Below, one piece after another: positions 15,612-24,453 of a stretch of DNA of 64,000 bases (positions are counted from its first letter, which is position 1; each line of letters starts with the position of its first letter). Under the pieces are notes generated by a model. That model was not told where the DNA came from. It made no database searches and was given only the letters and a program-made list of their open reading frames with translations. Origin of the DNA: an uncultured Oscillospiraceae bacterium (GTDB lineage Bacteria > Bacillota > Clostridia > Oscillospirales > Acutalibacteraceae). Location: contig URED01000004.1 of assembly GCA_900546785.1 (NCBI GenBank), positions 1 to 64,000 on the forward strand. The letters run 5' to 3'. Position numbers and translations under genes: made by a program.

Positions 15612-17141
15612 ATGAAGATCAGAAAACTAAAGATTAAAAATTTCAGAGGATATTGTGGTGAAACAACCGTCAACTTTGATGATTTAACTGCTTTTGTCGG
15701 AAAAAATGATATGGGAAAATCCAGCGTTTTAGAAGCTCTGGACATATTCTTCAATGACAATAAGGGTGTCATTAAACTTGATAAAGATGATGTCAATGTT
15801 TCTGCACGTGCCAATGAAGATAATGATATCTGTATCTCAATTTGCTTTTCTGACCTTCCCGACAGAGTGATTATTGACGCCACAAACGAAACCTCCTTGG
15901 CAAATGAATATTTATTGAATCCCGATGGATTACTGGAGGTTATTAAGAAATATCCAAATGGAGGAAACGCAAAAGTTTTCATTAGGGCGTACCATCCTAC
16001 AAATCCCGATTGTTCAGACTTGCTTTTGAAGAAGGATAGTGAACTTAGGCGTATAATTGAAACAAAGCAAATAACCTGTGATGATCGAACACGAAATGCC
16101 ATAATGCGTGCATCAATATGGCAGCACTATAGCGAAGATTTGCAACTCAACACCACCGATATTGATGTAACAAAAGGTGATACAAAATCAATTTGGGAGA
16201 AGTTACAGCGTTACTTGCCATTGTATTCACTTTTTCAATCAGACCGAAAAAATAGTGATGGTGATAGCGAGGTACAAGATCCTCTTAAAGAAGCAGTGAA
16301 GGAAATCCTTCGTGACGAAGAACTGCAGCAAACTCTCTTTGAAGTAGCATCAACTGTCGAAGCAAAATTAAGAGAGGTATCAACTCGCACATTGGAAAAA
16401 TTGCGTGAAATGAGTCCGGATATCGCTAACACGCTTAATCCCGTGATCCCTTCAGCATCTGGGTTAAAATGGGCTGATGTTTTCAAAAACGTATCAATTA
16501 CAAGCGATGAAAATATCCCCATTAATAAGCGTGGAAGCGGCTCAAAACGGTTGATTCTTCTAAACTTCTTCCGTGCGGAAGTTGAACGCCGTCAAAGTGA
16601 GCAAAACGCTACCAGCGTTATATACGCAATAGAAGAACCTGAAACCTCACAGCATTCTGAGAATCAAAAGAAATTGATTAAAGCATTAGAAGCACTTTCG
16701 ACAGCAACAAACACCCAAGTAATTATCACCACTCATAGTGCAACCATTGTTAAAGAGTTAGGGTTTGATAATATTCGCATCATACGAATGGATGATGCAC
16801 ACAAAGTTATTGAGAACACCTTGCCAAACCAATTACCATATCCATCGTTAAATGAAGTGAACTACTTGGCCTTCTCTGAAATTTCAGAAGAGTATCACAA
16901 TGAACTATACGGATATATAGAAGAACAGGGGTTGCTCACATCTTACAAGCTTGGAAAACCTCTTGTACAATATGTTAGAGTTCTTCGTGACGGGACAACA
17001 CGCAATGATCAAATTACAATGACAGAATATATACGTCATCAAATTCACCATCCTGAGAACACCCACAATGTTCGCTTTAATGATACTGACTTAAAAGTCT
17101 CTATAGAAGCTATGCGTTTGTTCATCGAGGCACAGCCGTAA
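15612..17141 (+). CDS. SMC/OLD-like AAA ATPase with C-terminal HEPN-like motif
   Basis: A 509-residue protein. Residues 1-45 carry the RecF/SMC-like start IKNFRGY and Walker A GKNDMGKS (30-37). A central helical insertion is followed by the ABC-type signature region RGSGSKRLILL, Walker B VIYAIEEPE and VIITTHSATIV. There is no TOPRIM nuclease domain as in OLD. Instead the last 45 residues contain TEYIRHQIHHPEN, with Arg475 and His480 in the Rx4H spacing of HEPN ribonucleases. It is third in the operon, 33 bases after the endonuclease. A guard role like PrrC or RloC is an inference. Confidence 0.75.
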   Translation: MKIRKLKIKNFRGYCGETTVNFDDLTAFVGKNDMGKSSVLEALDIFFNDNKGVIKLDKDDVNVSARANEDNDICISICFSDLPDRVIIDATNETSLANEYLLNPDGLLEVIKKYPNGGNAKVFIRAYHPTNPDCSDLLLKKDSELRRIIETKQITCDDRTRNAIMRASIWQHYSEDLQLNTTDIDVTKGDTKSIWEKLQRYLPLYSLFQSDRKNSDGDSEVQDPLKEAVKEILRDEELQQTLFEVASTVEAKLREVSTRTLEKLREMSPDIANTLNPVIPSASGLKWADVFKNVSITSDENIPINKRGSGSKRLILLNFFRAEVERRQSEQNATSVIYAIEEPETSQHSENQKKLIKALEALSTATNTQVIITTHSATIVKELGFDNIRIIRMDDAHKVIENTLPNQLPYPSLNEVNYLAFSEISEEYHNELYGYIEEQGLLTSYKLGKPLVQYVRVLRDGTTRNDQITMTEYIRHQIHHPENTHNVRFNDTDLKVSIEAMRLFIEAQP

Positions 17142-17269
17142 ACAATCTGCATGGCAACGTTTTGGCAACAAAAAATCGGATAGCGTATGCTTTGCCGATA
17201 ATACAAATAATGTAGATACTCTCTGCTAAATCTCATAAACAAACTTGTTTAGAATTGATTTGTGGAGAG

Positions 17270-17284
17270 CGAGTGGGAATGATA
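17270..17284. repeat. attR core of the guaA island
   Basis: CGAGTGGGAATGATA, identical over 15 bases to the guaA end at 6202-6216. Sequence to the right returns to host-like composition with ogt. The gene-free stretch 17142-17451 holds only this site and no convincing ORF. Confidence 0.8.
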
Positions 17285-17451
17285 CAAACACGATGAACGC
17301 GGGTATTTAGATTTATAATATGTGTGGAAGGGCAAGGCAAAAACTTATAGCAAAGAAATTATGACAGGGCAAATCATTTCATGTTGAGCGCAAGGTTTTG
17401 TGTGGGATGCGCGGCATATGATTGCGAGAGAAAGCGGAGAATTCGGAATTG

Positions 17452-17982
17452 ATGTATACATATCATTATGATTCGCCTTTGGGCGGGATCACACTTGCCG
17501 GTAACGGAATGCAGTTGACAGGGCTGTGGTTTGACGGGCAAAAGTATTTCGGAACTACATTGACGGAAGCACATGAAGAAAAATGCCTGCCGGTATTTGA
17601 GCAGACCATGTACTGGCTGGATATCTATTTCAGCGGCAAGGCGCCTGATTTTACGCCGCCGCTTGAGGTAGATGCCACACCGTTTCGTAAGGCGGTTTGG
17701 AAAATATTGCTGACCATTCCTTTCGGCAGTACCATGACTTACGGCCAAATTGCAGATCGGCTTGCAGCTAAAGCAGGAAAGCAAAAGATGTCCGCGCAGG
17801 CAGTAGGCGGCGCCGTAGGGCGAAATCCCATCTCTATCATTATTCCCTGCCACCGTGTTGTCGGCGCAAACGGCAGCCTTACAGGCTATGCCGGCGGCAT
17901 GGATAAAAAGATACGGCTCCTTGAGCTGGAGAAGGTTGATATGTCCTCTCTTTTTGTACCCAAAAAAGGAACGGCGCTATAA
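17452..17982 (+). CDS. ogt: Methylated-DNA-[protein]-cysteine S-methyltransferase
   Basis: A 176-residue DNA repair protein that transfers the alkyl group from O6-alkylguanine to its own cysteine. The active-site motif IIPCHRVVG is intact, preceded by FGSTMTYGQIA, part of the DNA-binding helix-turn-helix. The frame opens with TTG at 17422, but ATG at 17452 behind GGAG gives the normal start MYTYHYDSPLG. It is the first host gene to the right of the island. Confidence 0.93.
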   Translation: MYTYHYDSPLGGITLAGNGMQLTGLWFDGQKYFGTTLTEAHEEKCLPVFEQTMYWLDIYFSGKAPDFTPPLEVDATPFRKAVWKILLTIPFGSTMTYGQIADRLAAKAGKQKMSAQAVGGAVGRNPISIIIPCHRVVGANGSLTGYAGGMDKKIRLLELEKVDMSSLFVPKKGTAL

Positions 17983-18098
17983 CTGCTTTCCCTTCAGCTG
18001 AATCCGGAAAAAGCGTGTGAATAATAGCAAAGCAGAAAAGATTACGATGGAAAACACTCGATACGTCCGTAAAACAGAATATGCCGAAGCAAACAGAA

Positions 18099-18132
18099 AA
18101 CGCCGCGCAAACCTATGAGTTCGCGCGGCGTT
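18099..18132 (+). terminator. Terminator-like hairpin after ogt
   Basis: Perfect 10-base stem AACGCCGCGC / GCGCGGCGTT with a 14-base loop, 116 bases after the ogt stop. Confidence 0.6.
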
Positions 18133-18147
18133 GTTATAAACAACACA

Positions 18148-18182
18148 AACGCCCCGCTGTTATCTTGTGAACAGGGGGCGTT
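18148..18182 (-). terminator. Terminator of the sialidase-transporter operon
   Basis: AACGCCCC / GGGGCGTT outer stem with an inner CTGTT/AACAG pairing, just beyond the transporter stop on the minus strand, followed by a T-rich run on that strand. Confidence 0.65.
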
Positions 18183-18188
18183 GTTCTA

Positions 18189-20666
18189 TTATGCGTTTGC
18201 GGTTTCAGCGGCAAGTTCCTTGGCGCGGATCTCGTTATACAGCTCTTTGATCTCGTCGAAGTGCGTATAGTTTTCCGCCTGCCGAAGCGTGTTGCGCGCG
18301 TCAAGATACGGCTTTGCGGAACGGTTGTAATTCGTGCGGTGGTTCTGTTCATCGCGTATTTTTTTGTTCAGCTCTTTAAAGTCTGCCTTGAGCGCTTTGA
18401 TCTCTGCCTTAACAGCAGCTATCTTATTTTTATCCTTGCTTTCCTGCGCCTCGTAAAGACGTTTGTAAAGCTTATCTTCTTTTTTATCGTACTGTTCTTC
18501 CGTTTCAAACAGCGCGTTGAGCTTGGTGTTATCAGGCGAAACGATCTTTCCGTCTGCATAATATTTCTTTTGATATCTTCTTGCCGTAAGTCTTGTTCTT
18601 GCAAAAAGTATGCAGTATTGGCGGAACTCTTTTTCATCTTCGTTCCCCTTGGGGAGTGCTTTCGCTTCTTTGAGCTTGCCTTTCAGCTCGCTTATGCTGT
18701 GCGTGCCCAGTCCCTCAAGGCCCTCGTCATAGATTTTCTGCGCCTGCTCTACCTGAAGTTTGCCGAGGTTGCTTTCAAATCTGGACATTTCTTTCAGCAC
18801 GAACGGCGCCAGCTTGATCTCCTGATTACGAAGTGCGGCAGCTCTGTTTTCCTCTTTCGCAAGCTTAACGGCTTCCTTGATGGCCGCTTTGTCTTTGCCG
18901 GAGGCCTTTGCCGCCTTGATATTATCTTTTGTGATCTTAACGGGTTCTTCGCCGGCAAGTGATCTGGCGTTTTCAACCATGTCAACAACTTCAACAAGAT
19001 TGTCGTCGCTCAGGGTATTATTGCCGAAGTCTTCAAAGAACGCGCGGATCTTAAGCACCCTTACCATGCCCTGCTGCTTGAGCTCGGTCAGATCGTAGAA
19101 GAAATACGGCACCACGTTTATAAACGCGCCCACTATGGAAGCAAGTATGAGCACGCCGCAGATGGTCTGTAAAATATCGCCGTCATAAAGTGAGAAGTAG
19201 GCAATACTTGTAGTATCCGCCTGCGCAATTACATCGCCAACAACAGCGCCGTTTCTGAGCACTTTGTTCATTACATCCGGGTTGTTCATGACCTGCTGGG
19301 CGGTCTCCGTATTGATGCCGAATCTGTCATAAAGCAGGTTTACGATACCGCTGCTGGCAACGGTAACAAGGCCGCCGATCGCGGTTATGGTGGAGAACAT
19401 GCCGTCTATTCTTTCACCGCTTACATACTGCTGATAATCCCTGATATCCGCGTTTACGGAAGGAGTAAGTATCTGCATGAAAGCGTTCATGAGGTTGTTC
19501 ATCCAGTAGCAGACAACAAGCAGGATCAGCGGCAGCCATGTTTCCGTAGCCGCCGTGCTCTCGCCCGTCATGTCTATCGTTCTGACAACGGGGAACATGA
19601 GCGCGATGAATACAATGTTGAGCACATTTGTGGAGATCAGCACAAAGCGCTTGCCCCATTTTCTGATGGCAAACGGCGCCAGCAGCATGCCTACAAGGCC
19701 CGCGTTCTGGCATATCAGCGTTATGATGGAATAGACTGTGCCGTTGCAGATGCCGCCGTAGCTGTAGAGCCAGCCGAGAATGACCGTCATGGAGGTCTCA
19801 AGGAATCCGAGCCATGTTGCCATGGCGATTACCCAGAAATATTTGTTGCGCAGCACCTCGCGCAGCGAATCCATGAATTTGATCTGGATAACGTGCGTTT
19901 TTGCCTGCACGATCTTTTCCTTGGTGTTGACATAGACCACAATGCTCAGCAAAACGGAAAGTATGGCAAGCGGCGGGTAGATATATCTGTAAAGCCTGAT
20001 ATCATACAGGTTGTTGTTTGTCAAAAGCTGCGCAAATATGGGCATAGCAAGGCTTAGGATAGAGGGCGCAAGCGAATATACAACGCCCTTGATCGTAGAA
20101 ACGTCCGCCCTTTCCTGCGTGTTGGGGGAAAGTACGTGGATCAGGTTATCATACGCTTCAGAGAAGAAATAGTAAAAGAAATTCTGAATGAAGTTTAAGA
20201 CAAGGATGATCGCGCAGGTAACAACATATGCTCTCGGCTTGCCGAAGAACGTGCCCTCACCGAAAAGCGCGCCAAACTGGTTGTACGGGAACCAAACGAA
20301 AAGTATGGTTACGATCGCGCTGGGTATGCCCATCTTAACGATGTAGGGCCTGTATTTGCCTTCCTTGCTCCGGGTATTGTCTATAATATTCGCCCTTATG
20401 CCTGAGAGCGGAATATTCGCAAGAACCGAAATGAAGTACATGATGTACATGTCGATCGGCTCAACGCCGAGCGTGTTCCCGATCAATACGTTCGTTGCGG
20501 AGAGGATCATATTCGTTGCCATGACGGCAAGGAATTTAACGCCTATTCCGCCGCCGGCGTAGGATACGATCTCCTTAAAAGGCATATAGCGCCCTTTGGG
20601 CGGCTCGTTCCAGTGCATTTTTACATCTTTAACAAGACCGCCGATCTTTGCTTTTAGCTCTGCCAA
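18189..20666 (-). CDS. GPH-family sugar/cation symporter with a long charged cytosolic tail
   Basis: An 825-residue protein. The first 530 or so residues form a 12-helix MFS transporter of the glycoside-pentoside-hexuronide type, with characteristic SxRSKEGKYRPYIV and DIRDYQQYVSGERIDGMF. About 290 residues follow that are rich in Lys, Glu and Ala and predicted to be helical/coiled coil, far beyond the usual 450-residue length. A paralogue with the same design lies at 42798. TTG start behind GGGGG. It is 34 bases downstream of the sialidase gene, so sialylated glycan uptake is the likely role. Confidence 0.85.
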   Translation of the reverse strand: MAELKAKIGGLVKDVKMHWNEPPKGRYMPFKEIVSYAGGGIGVKFLAVMATNMILSATNVLIGNTLGVEPIDMYIMYFISVLANIPLSGIRANIIDNTRSKEGKYRPYIVKMGIPSAIVTILFVWFPYNQFGALFGEGTFFGKPRAYVVTCAIILVLNFIQNFFYYFFSEAYDNLIHVLSPNTQERADVSTIKGVVYSLAPSILSLAMPIFAQLLTNNNLYDIRLYRYIYPPLAILSVLLSIVVYVNTKEKIVQAKTHVIQIKFMDSLREVLRNKYFWVIAMATWLGFLETSMTVILGWLYSYGGICNGTVYSIITLICQNAGLVGMLLAPFAIRKWGKRFVLISTNVLNIVFIALMFPVVRTIDMTGESTAATETWLPLILLVVCYWMNNLMNAFMQILTPSVNADIRDYQQYVSGERIDGMFSTITAIGGLVTVASSGIVNLLYDRFGINTETAQQVMNNPDVMNKVLRNGAVVGDVIAQADTTSIAYFSLYDGDILQTICGVLILASIVGAFINVVPYFFYDLTELKQQGMVRVLKIRAFFEDFGNNTLSDDNLVEVVDMVENARSLAGEEPVKITKDNIKAAKASGKDKAAIKEAVKLAKEENRAAALRNQEIKLAPFVLKEMSRFESNLGKLQVEQAQKIYDEGLEGLGTHSISELKGKLKEAKALPKGNEDEKEFRQYCILFARTRLTARRYQKKYYADGKIVSPDNTKLNALFETEEQYDKKEDKLYKRLYEAQESKDKNKIAAVKAEIKALKADFKELNKKIRDEQNHRTNYNRSAKPYLDARNTLRQAENYTHFDEIKELYNEIRAKELAAETANA

Positions 20667-20700
20667 AATTTTTTCCCCCTAAATATCCGGGCGTATGCCC

Positions 20701-22008
20701 TTAATCAGCTTCCTTGCCCTTGATCCAGTCAACAGAAAAGGAAGCGAATTTTATTTCCCTGCAAGCGGTGTCCGGCTCAAATAAAACGCCGATCTCGCCG
20801 TTTGGCATCTGCGCGGCGGCGCTGTAAACGAATTCGCCGTCTTTCAACTGCCGCGCCCATGCAAATGTTTCTCCGTCGTCTTCGGAAAGGCGGACGGTGC
20901 CGTTGCGGCGTTTATTCCTGTCTGCCGGGTTGATGAAAACCACGCTCGGCTTTTCCGTGCTGCGCAGCTTTATCACGCTCATCTGGCAGATCGGCTGCGG
21001 CAGATCGTCGTCCAGCCGGTAATCGTGCCAGCTCTCGCCGCCGTTGTCGCTGTATGCAACGGCGGTGCTGTGCCTTTTATCGTGGTTGCGCATAAAGTAT
21101 TTGAGCCTGCCGCCCTCCTGCTCTATGAGCTGGGATTCCGTAAGCATATCTTCTGCGCCTATCGTCATGCAGCTTGCTTTTTGGCCGTTTATCATTCTTG
21201 TGTTGTTGGGCGTTTCACCCATAGTCCAGCTCTCGCCGCCGTCGTCGCTGTAAATGACGGCGCAGGAAAGACGCAGCGGAAACGTCCTTGTGCCGAAGTA
21301 GACGGGTACAACAATTCTGCCTGCATAGCTGCCGTTTTTGATCTCTATCCCGCAGCCGGGACCGGGGCCTATAAAGCTCATCGCTTCGGTTTTAACCATT
21401 TTGTTCAGTGAACGCGGGGCAGACCATGTTTTGCCGTTGTCCTCGCTGTAGACCATCATAAGATAAGAAGTGCTTTCTTCCTTAAATCTGCCGCCTGTGT
21501 AGATGTTGCCGCAGCGGCTGCCGCCCTTGAAAACATCTCCGCTTTCATCAACGGTAAAAGGCGTCTCTTTGCCGTTTCTTTTGTAAAGTCTGCCGTTTCT
21601 CAGTATGTATTTTGCAAACATGCCGTTTATATATTTGCAGCCGCTTTCATCTTCGCCGCGGCTCACTTTGCTGTTTCTTATGCCCACGCCGGCGGGCGTG
21701 TGGGAATAGATCAGTATGACCCTGTCGCTTTTGCTGCTGTATACCATGACCGGGTCTATCGCGGCGGAGGAACGCATCTTTTTTGAGCCGTGCTCTTTTA
21801 CGGCGATGGTCATATCCTCCCAGGTCTTTCCGCAGTCAAAGCTCCTGCGTATGACCTTATCTATCCGGTTGGGATTGTCCATTCCGGAGCAGTAGCGCGC
21901 GTCTGCGCAGGCAATAAGGACGCCGTCCTTTGCAGTGATAAGTGATGGGATCCTGTAGAATTTGGAAGGCCCTTTGATATCCGGGCCGAAAACGGTTTTA
22001 AACTCCAT
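20701..22008 (-). CDS. Sialidase (GH33-type exo-alpha-sialidase), cytosolic
   Basis: A 435-residue glycosidase. It has the F/YRIP motif (YRIPSLI) near the N-terminus and five Asp-box-like repeats (SFDCGKTW, SEDNGKTW, SDDGGESW, SDNGGESW, SEDDGETF) that mark the six-bladed sialidase propeller. It has no signal peptide or anchor, unlike most gut sialidases, so it should act on imported sialosides. It is first gene of an operon with the GPH transporter. ATG start behind GAGGAG. A relation to trans-sialidases or to other BNR-fold glycosidases cannot be excluded. Confidence 0.85.
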   Translation of the reverse strand: MEFKTVFGPDIKGPSKFYRIPSLITAKDGVLIACADARYCSGMDNPNRIDKVIRRSFDCGKTWEDMTIAVKEHGSKKMRSSAAIDPVMVYSSKSDRVILIYSHTPAGVGIRNSKVSRGEDESGCKYINGMFAKYILRNGRLYKRNGKETPFTVDESGDVFKGGSRCGNIYTGGRFKEESTSYLMMVYSEDNGKTWSAPRSLNKMVKTEAMSFIGPGPGCGIEIKNGSYAGRIVVPVYFGTRTFPLRLSCAVIYSDDGGESWTMGETPNNTRMINGQKASCMTIGAEDMLTESQLIEQEGGRLKYFMRNHDKRHSTAVAYSDNGGESWHDYRLDDDLPQPICQMSVIKLRSTEKPSVVFINPADRNKRRNGTVRLSEDDGETFAWARQLKDGEFVYSAAAQMPNGEIGVLFEPDTACREIKFASFSVDWIKGKEAD

Positions 22009-22146
22009 CTGCCTGCCGCTCCTCGGTTAAATCGGTATAATAAAATTATTATAGCAAAGTTGTGCGGCTATATCAAGACTTATTCCTGTTTGAAAACCAA
22101 TCTTTTTAGGTATTTTACCGTGCACTTTGTGTACTTTATTTTTTGC

Positions 22147-22175
22147 TTGACTTTAATTTTTTTATATGTTATGTT
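22147..22175 (+). promoter_or_regulatory. Promoter of the MATE gene
   Basis: TTGACT (22147-22152), 17 bases, TATGTT (22170-22175), 68 bases before the ATG. Confidence 0.55.
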
Positions 22176-22243
22176 AGGCAATACGGCCGTTGGAACACGG
22201 CTTTTGTTTATATAAAACTGTTTTTCTGTTTAAGGTGATGTTT

Positions 22244-23602
22244 ATGGAATCAAAAACACTGTTTTCTAAAACGCCGCCGCTCAAGCTGTTTTTTATTGCG
22301 GCGTTTCCGGGAACGGTCAGTATGCTTGCTTCCGCGCTATATCAAACACTGGACGGCGTTTTCGTGGGCAGATTTTTGGGTGAAACGGCTTTCGCGGCAA
22401 TCAATTTGGCTATGCCTTTCGTTATCATCAATTTTGCGCTCGCCGATCTTATCGGCGTGGGCTCGTCGGTTCCCATTTCCGTAAGCCTTGGCAAAAACAA
22501 GGATAAAGAGGCAAATAATATATTCACCTGTGCGTGCCTTATGATCTTTGCGGCGGGAATAGCGGTAGGCGCCCTTCTTTTTGCCGCAGCGCCCGCGCTG
22601 ATGCGCGTCATGGGCGCAGAGGGCGAATTTGCGGATCTTGCCGTTCAGTATCTGCGCGTTTACGCTGTCTGCTCTCCGTTTACAACGATCGTTTTCGCTA
22701 TGGATAATTTCCTGAAAATAAGCGGAAAGATCAATACAAGCATGTTTCTCAATATCTTTATGTCCCTGCTGATAGCCGTGCTGGAATTCATATTTCTCGG
22801 CGTCCTCAAATGGGGCGTTTGGGCGGCAGCCGGCGCTACCTGTATAGGAATGTTCGCGAGTTCCGCGCTTGCGCTGATCCCGTTTTTAAAGGGCGGCCTT
22901 CAGCTCAAATTCTGCCGTCCGCGCTTCAGCGCAGCCATGATAAAGCGCATCATCGCCTGCGGCAGCCCGAATTTCCTTAATAATATCGCAGGGCGCATAA
23001 CATCTATAATCATGAATTATATTCTTGTAAGAGCCGGCGGCGAAACAGCTGTTTCCGTTTACGGCATACTGATGTATGTGGAGGGCTTTATCCAGCCCTT
23101 GCTCTACGGCATGTGCGATTCGCTTCAGCCTGCAGTGGGCTTCAACTGGGGCGCAGGCAAGTATTCGCGCGTTAGGGCAATAGAAAAATGCTGTTTTGTA
23201 TCCAGTGCGGTAATATCCGTCCTTTCCGTGTTTGTTATATGCCTGCTGCCGCAGCAGATCACGCGCCTGTTTATGGGCAGCGGCAGTGAAGCCGTGTTTG
23301 AGATGGCGGTCGCCGCGCTCCCGCTCTTCGGATTTACGTATATCACACGCTGGTTCTCCTTTGCAACGCAAAGCTATATGCTGGCAGTGGAAAAGCCGCT
23401 TCCGGCTTCGCTCATATCCGTAAGCACGGCGCTGATCTTTCCCGTTATCCTCATTTTCGCGCTTCAGCCGTTCGGTTTAACGGGCATATGGTTCAACTTT
23501 GCGGGCGCCTCGGTGCTGGCGGCAATCCTATCCGCCGTTATACTGATCGTTTTGCGCCGCCAGCTTTCAAGGCCGGATATGCCGGATAAGCAGATTGCTT
23601 AG
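22244..23602 (+). CDS. MATE-family multidrug/metabolite efflux transporter
   Basis: A 452-residue membrane protein of about 12 helices. PGTVSMLASALYQTLDGVFVG at the N-terminus and the repeated FNWGAGKYSRVRA loop are typical of MATE pumps, which export drugs or metabolites using Na+ or H+ gradients. The frame opens at 22190; AAGGTG at 22232 places the start at ATG 22244 (or 22238). The next gene starts 22 bases later, probably in the same transcript. Confidence 0.9.
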   Translation: MESKTLFSKTPPLKLFFIAAFPGTVSMLASALYQTLDGVFVGRFLGETAFAAINLAMPFVIINFALADLIGVGSSVPISVSLGKNKDKEANNIFTCACLMIFAAGIAVGALLFAAAPALMRVMGAEGEFADLAVQYLRVYAVCSPFTTIVFAMDNFLKISGKINTSMFLNIFMSLLIAVLEFIFLGVLKWGVWAAAGATCIGMFASSALALIPFLKGGLQLKFCRPRFSAAMIKRIIACGSPNFLNNIAGRITSIIMNYILVRAGGETAVSVYGILMYVEGFIQPLLYGMCDSLQPAVGFNWGAGKYSRVRAIEKCCFVSSAVISVLSVFVICLLPQQITRLFMGSGSEAVFEMAVAALPLFGFTYITRWFSFATQSYMLAVEKPLPASLISVSTALIFPVILIFALQPFGLTGIWFNFAGASVLAAILSAVILIVLRRQLSRPDMPDKQIA

Positions 23603-23623
23603 ATGCAGCAGGGGAGATATGCT

Positions 23624-24094
23624 ATGCGAAGACATGAACGTGAAGTTACGGATAGAAACAGAATAGAACAGGTGCTTTCCGATTGTAAAACATGCCGCCT
23701 TGCGCTCAGTGACGGCGACGCGCCTTACATCGTTCCGCTCTGCTACGGCTATGCGCTCAGCGGCGCGCAGCTCACGCTTTATTTTCACTGTGCCGTGCAG
23801 GGCAAAAAGCTTTCTCTTATAAAAAAATGCCCGCAGGCGGGCTTTGAGATAGATATGTTCAGGCAGCTTGTTTACGCCGGTCAGGCGTGCGGCTTCACCG
23901 CAGAATATGCAAGCCTTATCGGTAAAGGCACCGTTTCCGTCTTGGAGGATCCCGCCGAAAAGCGCGCCGCGCTTTGCCTGATCATGCGGCATTATACCGG
24001 AAAAAGCGAGTGGGATATCCCCGCCGCCGCACTGAACGGCGTATGCGTTTTAAAGCTTAGCGTAAGCGAATATTCCTGTAAAGAAAATCTGTAA
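23624..24094 (+). CDS. Pyridoxamine 5'-phosphate oxidase-like (NimA-type) flavin-binding protein
   Basis: A 156-residue split-beta-barrel protein. The start MRRHEREVTDRNRIEQVLSD, then CRLALSDGDAPYIVPLCYGY and LTLYFHCAVQGKKL, matches the NimA/PNPOx-like family, which binds FMN or haem and in some cases reduces nitroimidazoles. The true role is unknown. The ATG at 23624 lies seven bases after GGGGAG; an in-frame upstream ATG at 23603 has no such site. It ends at a terminator. Confidence 0.85.
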   Translation: MRRHEREVTDRNRIEQVLSDCKTCRLALSDGDAPYIVPLCYGYALSGAQLTLYFHCAVQGKKLSLIKKCPQAGFEIDMFRQLVYAGQACGFTAEYASLIGKGTVSVLEDPAEKRAALCLIMRHYTGKSEWDIPAAALNGVCVLKLSVSEYSCKENL

Positions 24095-24099
24095 AAAAG

Positions 24100-24135
24100 A
24101 AAAACGGCAAGGGCATCGCGCCTTTGCCGTTTTTA
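24100..24135. terminator. Bidirectional terminator between convergent genes
   Basis: AAAAACGGCAAGG / CCTTTGCCGTTTTT with A- and T-runs on both sides, shared by the flavin-protein gene and the XRE gene. Confidence 0.75.
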
Positions 24136-24351
24136 TTCAGGATATTCCATGTTCTTGGGCAAGCCGAGTATATAATCTGCGGAAACGCCGTAAAATTTGC
24201 AAAGTTTTATAAGATGCTCGATTGGAAGAGGGTGTTTTCCCCGCTCGTATTTACTGTAATACGTTTGTGTAGTTCCAAGCAGGTCAGCTATATCTTGCTG
24301 GAGCAGATCACGGTCTTCTCTTAAATTTCTGAGCCTTTCGTAATATTCCAT
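24133..24351 (-). CDS. Small XRE-family regulator
   Basis: A 72-residue protein that is almost wholly a Cro/CI helix-turn-helix (LLQQDIADLLGTTQTYYSKYERG), ending in YGVSADYILGLP. It is a paralogue of the regulators at 24454 and 30613. Its upstream region has a perfect palindrome (24375-24394) that is a likely operator for itself. The target genes are unknown. Confidence 0.85.
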   Translation of the reverse strand: MEYYERLRNLREDRDLLQQDIADLLGTTQTYYSKYERGKHPLPIEHLIKLCKFYGVSADYILGLPKNMEYPE

Positions 24352-24374
24352 ATTACCACCGCAAAAATTATAGC

Positions 24375-24394
24375 ATAGTTCATATGAGAACTAT
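24375..24394. promoter_or_regulatory. Palindromic operator
   Basis: ATAGTTC-ATATGA-GAACTAT, 7-base perfect arms around 6 bases, sited between the XRE gene and an overlapping plus-strand promoter. Likely bound by the adjacent XRE protein. Confidence 0.65.
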
Positions 24395-24422
24395 TGACAA
24401 TAGGCAATATGTGGTCTATAAT
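24394..24422 (+). promoter_or_regulatory. Consensus promoter facing the second XRE gene
   Basis: TTGACA (24394-24399), 17 bases, TATAAT (24417-24422), a perfect match. It reads rightwards into the antisense strand of the XRE gene at 24454-24678; the first plus-strand gene is 350 bases away. Confidence 0.65.
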
Positions 24423-24453
24423 GTATATGGTACGAAATTATATATGTTTGATT

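Larger units (their letters stand above)
12876..17284. mobile_element. Element B: integrase-less island with restriction-modification cargo
   Basis: Flanked by the middle core (12876) and the exact guaA core copy (17270). It holds a TnpV relic, an HTH-methyltransferase, an Eco47II-like endonuclease and an ATPase-HEPN-like protein, but no integrase or excisionase. Having att sites at both ends without a recombinase is the definition of a cis-mobilisable relic; element A's integrase could move it (inference). Confidence 0.6.
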
